From positions 1 to 64,000 of the forward strand of contig JBGAIM010000005.1 in assembly GCA_044225555.1 (NCBI GenBank): a stretch of DNA of 64,000 nucleotides, read 5' to 3'. This document shows positions 62,274 through 64,000 of this stretch, piece by piece. A program made the position numbers and the translations under genes. Origin of the DNA: JADLHS01 sp044225555. Lineage in GTDB: Bacteria; Verrucomicrobiota; Verrucomicrobiia; Limisphaerales; JADLHS01. A model generated the notes under the pieces. The model searched no databases, had not been told where the DNA came from, and saw only the letters and a program-made list of their open reading frames with translations. How positions within the stretch are numbered: the stretch's first letter is position 1; each line of letters begins with the position of its first letter.

Positions 62274-64000
62274 ATGAAGATCGCCATGAGAACGGGAGTT
62301 CATTATGTCTCGCGCCCGCTGTTCGTCCTAGCCTTCGCCGCCTGGGTCTGGCCGGCATCGGCTCGGGCTGAGGCGCTGGACGGCTTTGCGCTCCAACCAC
62401 CATCCTCCGAGTTCAATCGGGATGGCTATCCCGATTCCCCTCAACAGCAGCAGACGCAGCAACGGCGCGGGCGCGGCGGCTTTGGTGGTGGCCGGATGGA
62501 GGGCATGTATAAGTCCCAGGTCGCGCCCAACTGGTTCGCGGACAACACGAAGTTTTGGTATCGCAACGACCTGAGTGGCGGTGCGAGGGAATTCGTTTTG
62601 GTGGATGTCGCGAGCGGCACGCGCCAACCGGCGTTCGATCATGAGGCGGTGGCCAGGCAAATCGGTGGTGACGTCACGGCGACCAAACTGCCGGTCAATG
62701 AGCTGAAGTTCAGCGCGGATGGCGAAAGCGTTACCCTGCTGGGCTCATCGAACAGTTGGCAGTTGAATCTAAAGACCGGAAAACTCCAGACGTCCACGAG
62801 CGACAAGTCTGAGACCGTAAGTGAGGGACTGCCCGCGGGCACGCGGCCGCGGCCTTCGACGCGCACCGGTCCTGAAACAGAGATTACTTTCGACAATCAA
62901 TTGAGTCGCGAGGTGGAGATCTTCTGGCTGGACGAATCGGGCGCGCGTCAGAGTTACGGGAAGATGGAGCCCCGCAGTCGCAAGGCGCAACACACATTCA
63001 GTGGCCATGTCTGGCTGGTGATGGATGAACGCGGTGAGATGCGCGGCGTTTTCGAGGCGACGGACAAGCCGGATGTGGCGGTGATCGCGGATGAGCAAGT
63101 GCGGCCAGCCCGCGAACGCCCGCCGCAGCGCGGTCAGGGAAGAAATGAAACTTCCAACCGTTCGCCAGACGGCAAGTGGACGATTTCCATCAAGGATCAA
63201 AATGTCTTTGTCAAAGGCGAAGACGGTCAGGAGATTCAACTCAGCACGGACGGCAAGGAGGGGAACGGTTATCGCCGGGCGGAGTGGTCGCCGGATTCCA
63301 AGACTGTGATTGCGTGGCGCGTTGAGCCGGGGGAACGCAAGGAAGTTTACCTGATTCGCTCTTCGCCGTCGGGCGGCGGGCGGGCGACATTTGAATCACG
63401 ACCCTACGCGTTACCAGGGGATAAGTTCAGCAAGTACGAGCCGAATGTTTTTGATGTGGCGAGTCACAAGCAGGTGAAGCTGGAGGTGGATCGGTTCGAA
63501 CACGAATGGCTCACACCGCGCATGGATTGGAATCGTGATGGCAGCCGGTTTCGTTATCAACAGGTGGATCGGGGGCATCAGCGTTTGCGTGTGATTGAAG
63601 TGGACCCACACACGAGTGACACCCGGAACATCATTGATGAGAAGAGTGACACCTTCATCTGGACGGTGCATACGGAAGCGCTGCGACTCGAACTCGTCAA
63701 TTATCTCACGAACAGCGATGAAATCATTTACGTCTCGGAACAGGATGGCTGGCGGCATTTGTATCTCGTGGACCCGAAGGACGCCAAGCTCAAGCAAATC
63801 ACGAAAGGCGAGTGGGTGGTGCGCGGCATTGAACAGATTGACGAAGACGCGCGGCAAATCTGGTTCACGGCCAGTGGCAAGAACGCCGGACAGGATCCGT
63901 ATTTCATTCACTGCTACCGCGTGAACTTCGATGGCAGTGGGTTGGTGGCGTTGACCGAGGGCAATGGGAATCACAGCATCGAATTCTCGCCGGATCGGAA
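62274..64000 (+). CDS. S9-family (DPP IV-like) prolyl peptidase, N-terminal part
   Basis: The frame is open from ATG 62274 to the window end (about 575 codons). A signal peptide (VSRPLFVLAFAAWVWPASARA) precedes a low-complexity QQQQTQQRRGRGGFGGGR segment and the DPP IV N-terminal propeller: NWFADNTKFWYRNDL, LKFSADGESVTLLG, EWSPDSKTVIAWRVEPGE, HEWLTPRMDWNRDGSRFRYQQVDRGHQRLRVIEVD, LTNSDEIIYVSEQDGWRHLYLVD. The alpha/beta hydrolase domain with Ser-Asp-His lies beyond the edge. Family members cut after proline or alanine near the N-terminus of peptides in the periplasm or outside. Next to hydroxyproline catabolism it may release Pro/Hyp-containing dipeptides. ATG 62286 is an alternative start. Confidence 0.8.
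   Translation, partial: MKIAMRTGVHYVSRPLFVLAFAAWVWPASARAEALDGFALQPPSSEFNRDGYPDSPQQQQTQQRRGRGGFGGGRMEGMYKSQVAPNWFADNTKFWYRNDLSGGAREFVLVDVASGTRQPAFDHEAVARQIGGDVTATKLPVNELKFSADGESVTLLGSSNSWQLNLKTGKLQTSTSDKSETVSEGLPAGTRPRPSTRTGPETEITFDNQLSREVEIFWLDESGARQSYGKMEPRSRKAQHTFSGHVWLVMDERGEMRGVFEATDKPDVAVIADEQVRPARERPPQRGQGRNETSNRSPDGKWTISIKDQNVFVKGEDGQEIQLSTDGKEGNGYRRAEWSPDSKTVIAWRVEPGERKEVYLIRSSPSGGGRATFESRPYALPGDKFSKYEPNVFDVASHKQVKLEVDRFEHEWLTPRMDWNRDGSRFRYQQVDRGHQRLRVIEVDPHTSDTRNIIDEKSDTFIWTVHTEALRLELVNYLTNSDEIIYVSEQDGWRHLYLVDPKDAKLKQITKGEWVVRGIEQIDEDARQIWFTASGKNAGQDPYFIHCYRVNFDGSGLVALTEGNGNHSIEFSPDR

Overview
The window looks like a GC-rich chromosome segment from a glycan-degrading member of the Verrucomicrobiota (Pedosphaera/Limisphaerales-like). 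The reasons are two prepilin-type proteins with the H-X9-DG motif, many secreted glycoside hydrolases without any SusC/SusD pair, a Reg_prop-type hybrid sensor, LssY/PPK2/GYF housekeeping genes and short dispersed inverted repeats. This placement is inference; no rRNA, tRNA or CRISPR is visible.

Region 1 (1-14744) is an L-fucose locus. It holds the C-terminus of a GH29-like fucosidase, a decayed second copy of that C-terminus, a discoidin/Ig carbohydrate-binding protein, a prepilin-like protein, a secreted GH2 enzyme, a multiply broken GH29 fucosidase gene, a sugar-porter MFS transporter, L-fucose isomerase and a rhamnulokinase-family kinase. A 14-bp palindrome (CCCCCGAACGGGGG) occurs three times, each 89-90 nt before a start codon.

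Region 2 (14744-18350) is a mobile scar: an IS5-type element inserted exactly at the kinase stop codon, an AlbA_2/RecG-like gene with a nonsense codon near its original N-terminus, a tRNA-3'-end-like sequence and a truncated tyrosine integrase.

Region 3 (18418-44691) is a beta-mannan utilisation locus. It has a sensor kinase/response-regulator pair, another secreted protein plus prepilin pair, an SGNH esterase, a GlcG-like protein, several GH5, GH2 and clan GH-A enzymes, a carbohydrate-binding protein, a GPH symporter, a mannobiose/cellobiose 2-epimerase, a GH130 phosphorylase, a GH26 mannanase, an aldo/keto reductase and a lipoprotein-type GH5_7 mannanase. The enzymes reconstruct the known route mannan -> mannobiose -> mannosyl-glucose -> mannose-1-phosphate + glucose. 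Both ends of this 27-kb block carry the same 23-nt tRNA-3'-end-like sequence, so it may have arrived as an integrative element.

Region 4 (45112-50143) is ordinary: GYF-domain membrane protein, 6-phosphofructokinase, LssY-C protein, polyphosphate kinase 2 and a PP-loop protein.

Region 5 (50223-64000) joins a GH127 beta-L-arabinofuranosidase-like enzyme, a LamG protein and an SDR to a complete trans-4-hydroxy-L-proline catabolic operon (epimerase, three-subunit dehydrogenase, deaminase, 2-oxoglutarate semialdehyde dehydrogenase) with a divergent PAS-AraC regulator and an S9 prolyl-type peptidase. Together these suggest use of hydroxyproline-rich, arabinosylated proteins such as plant extensins.
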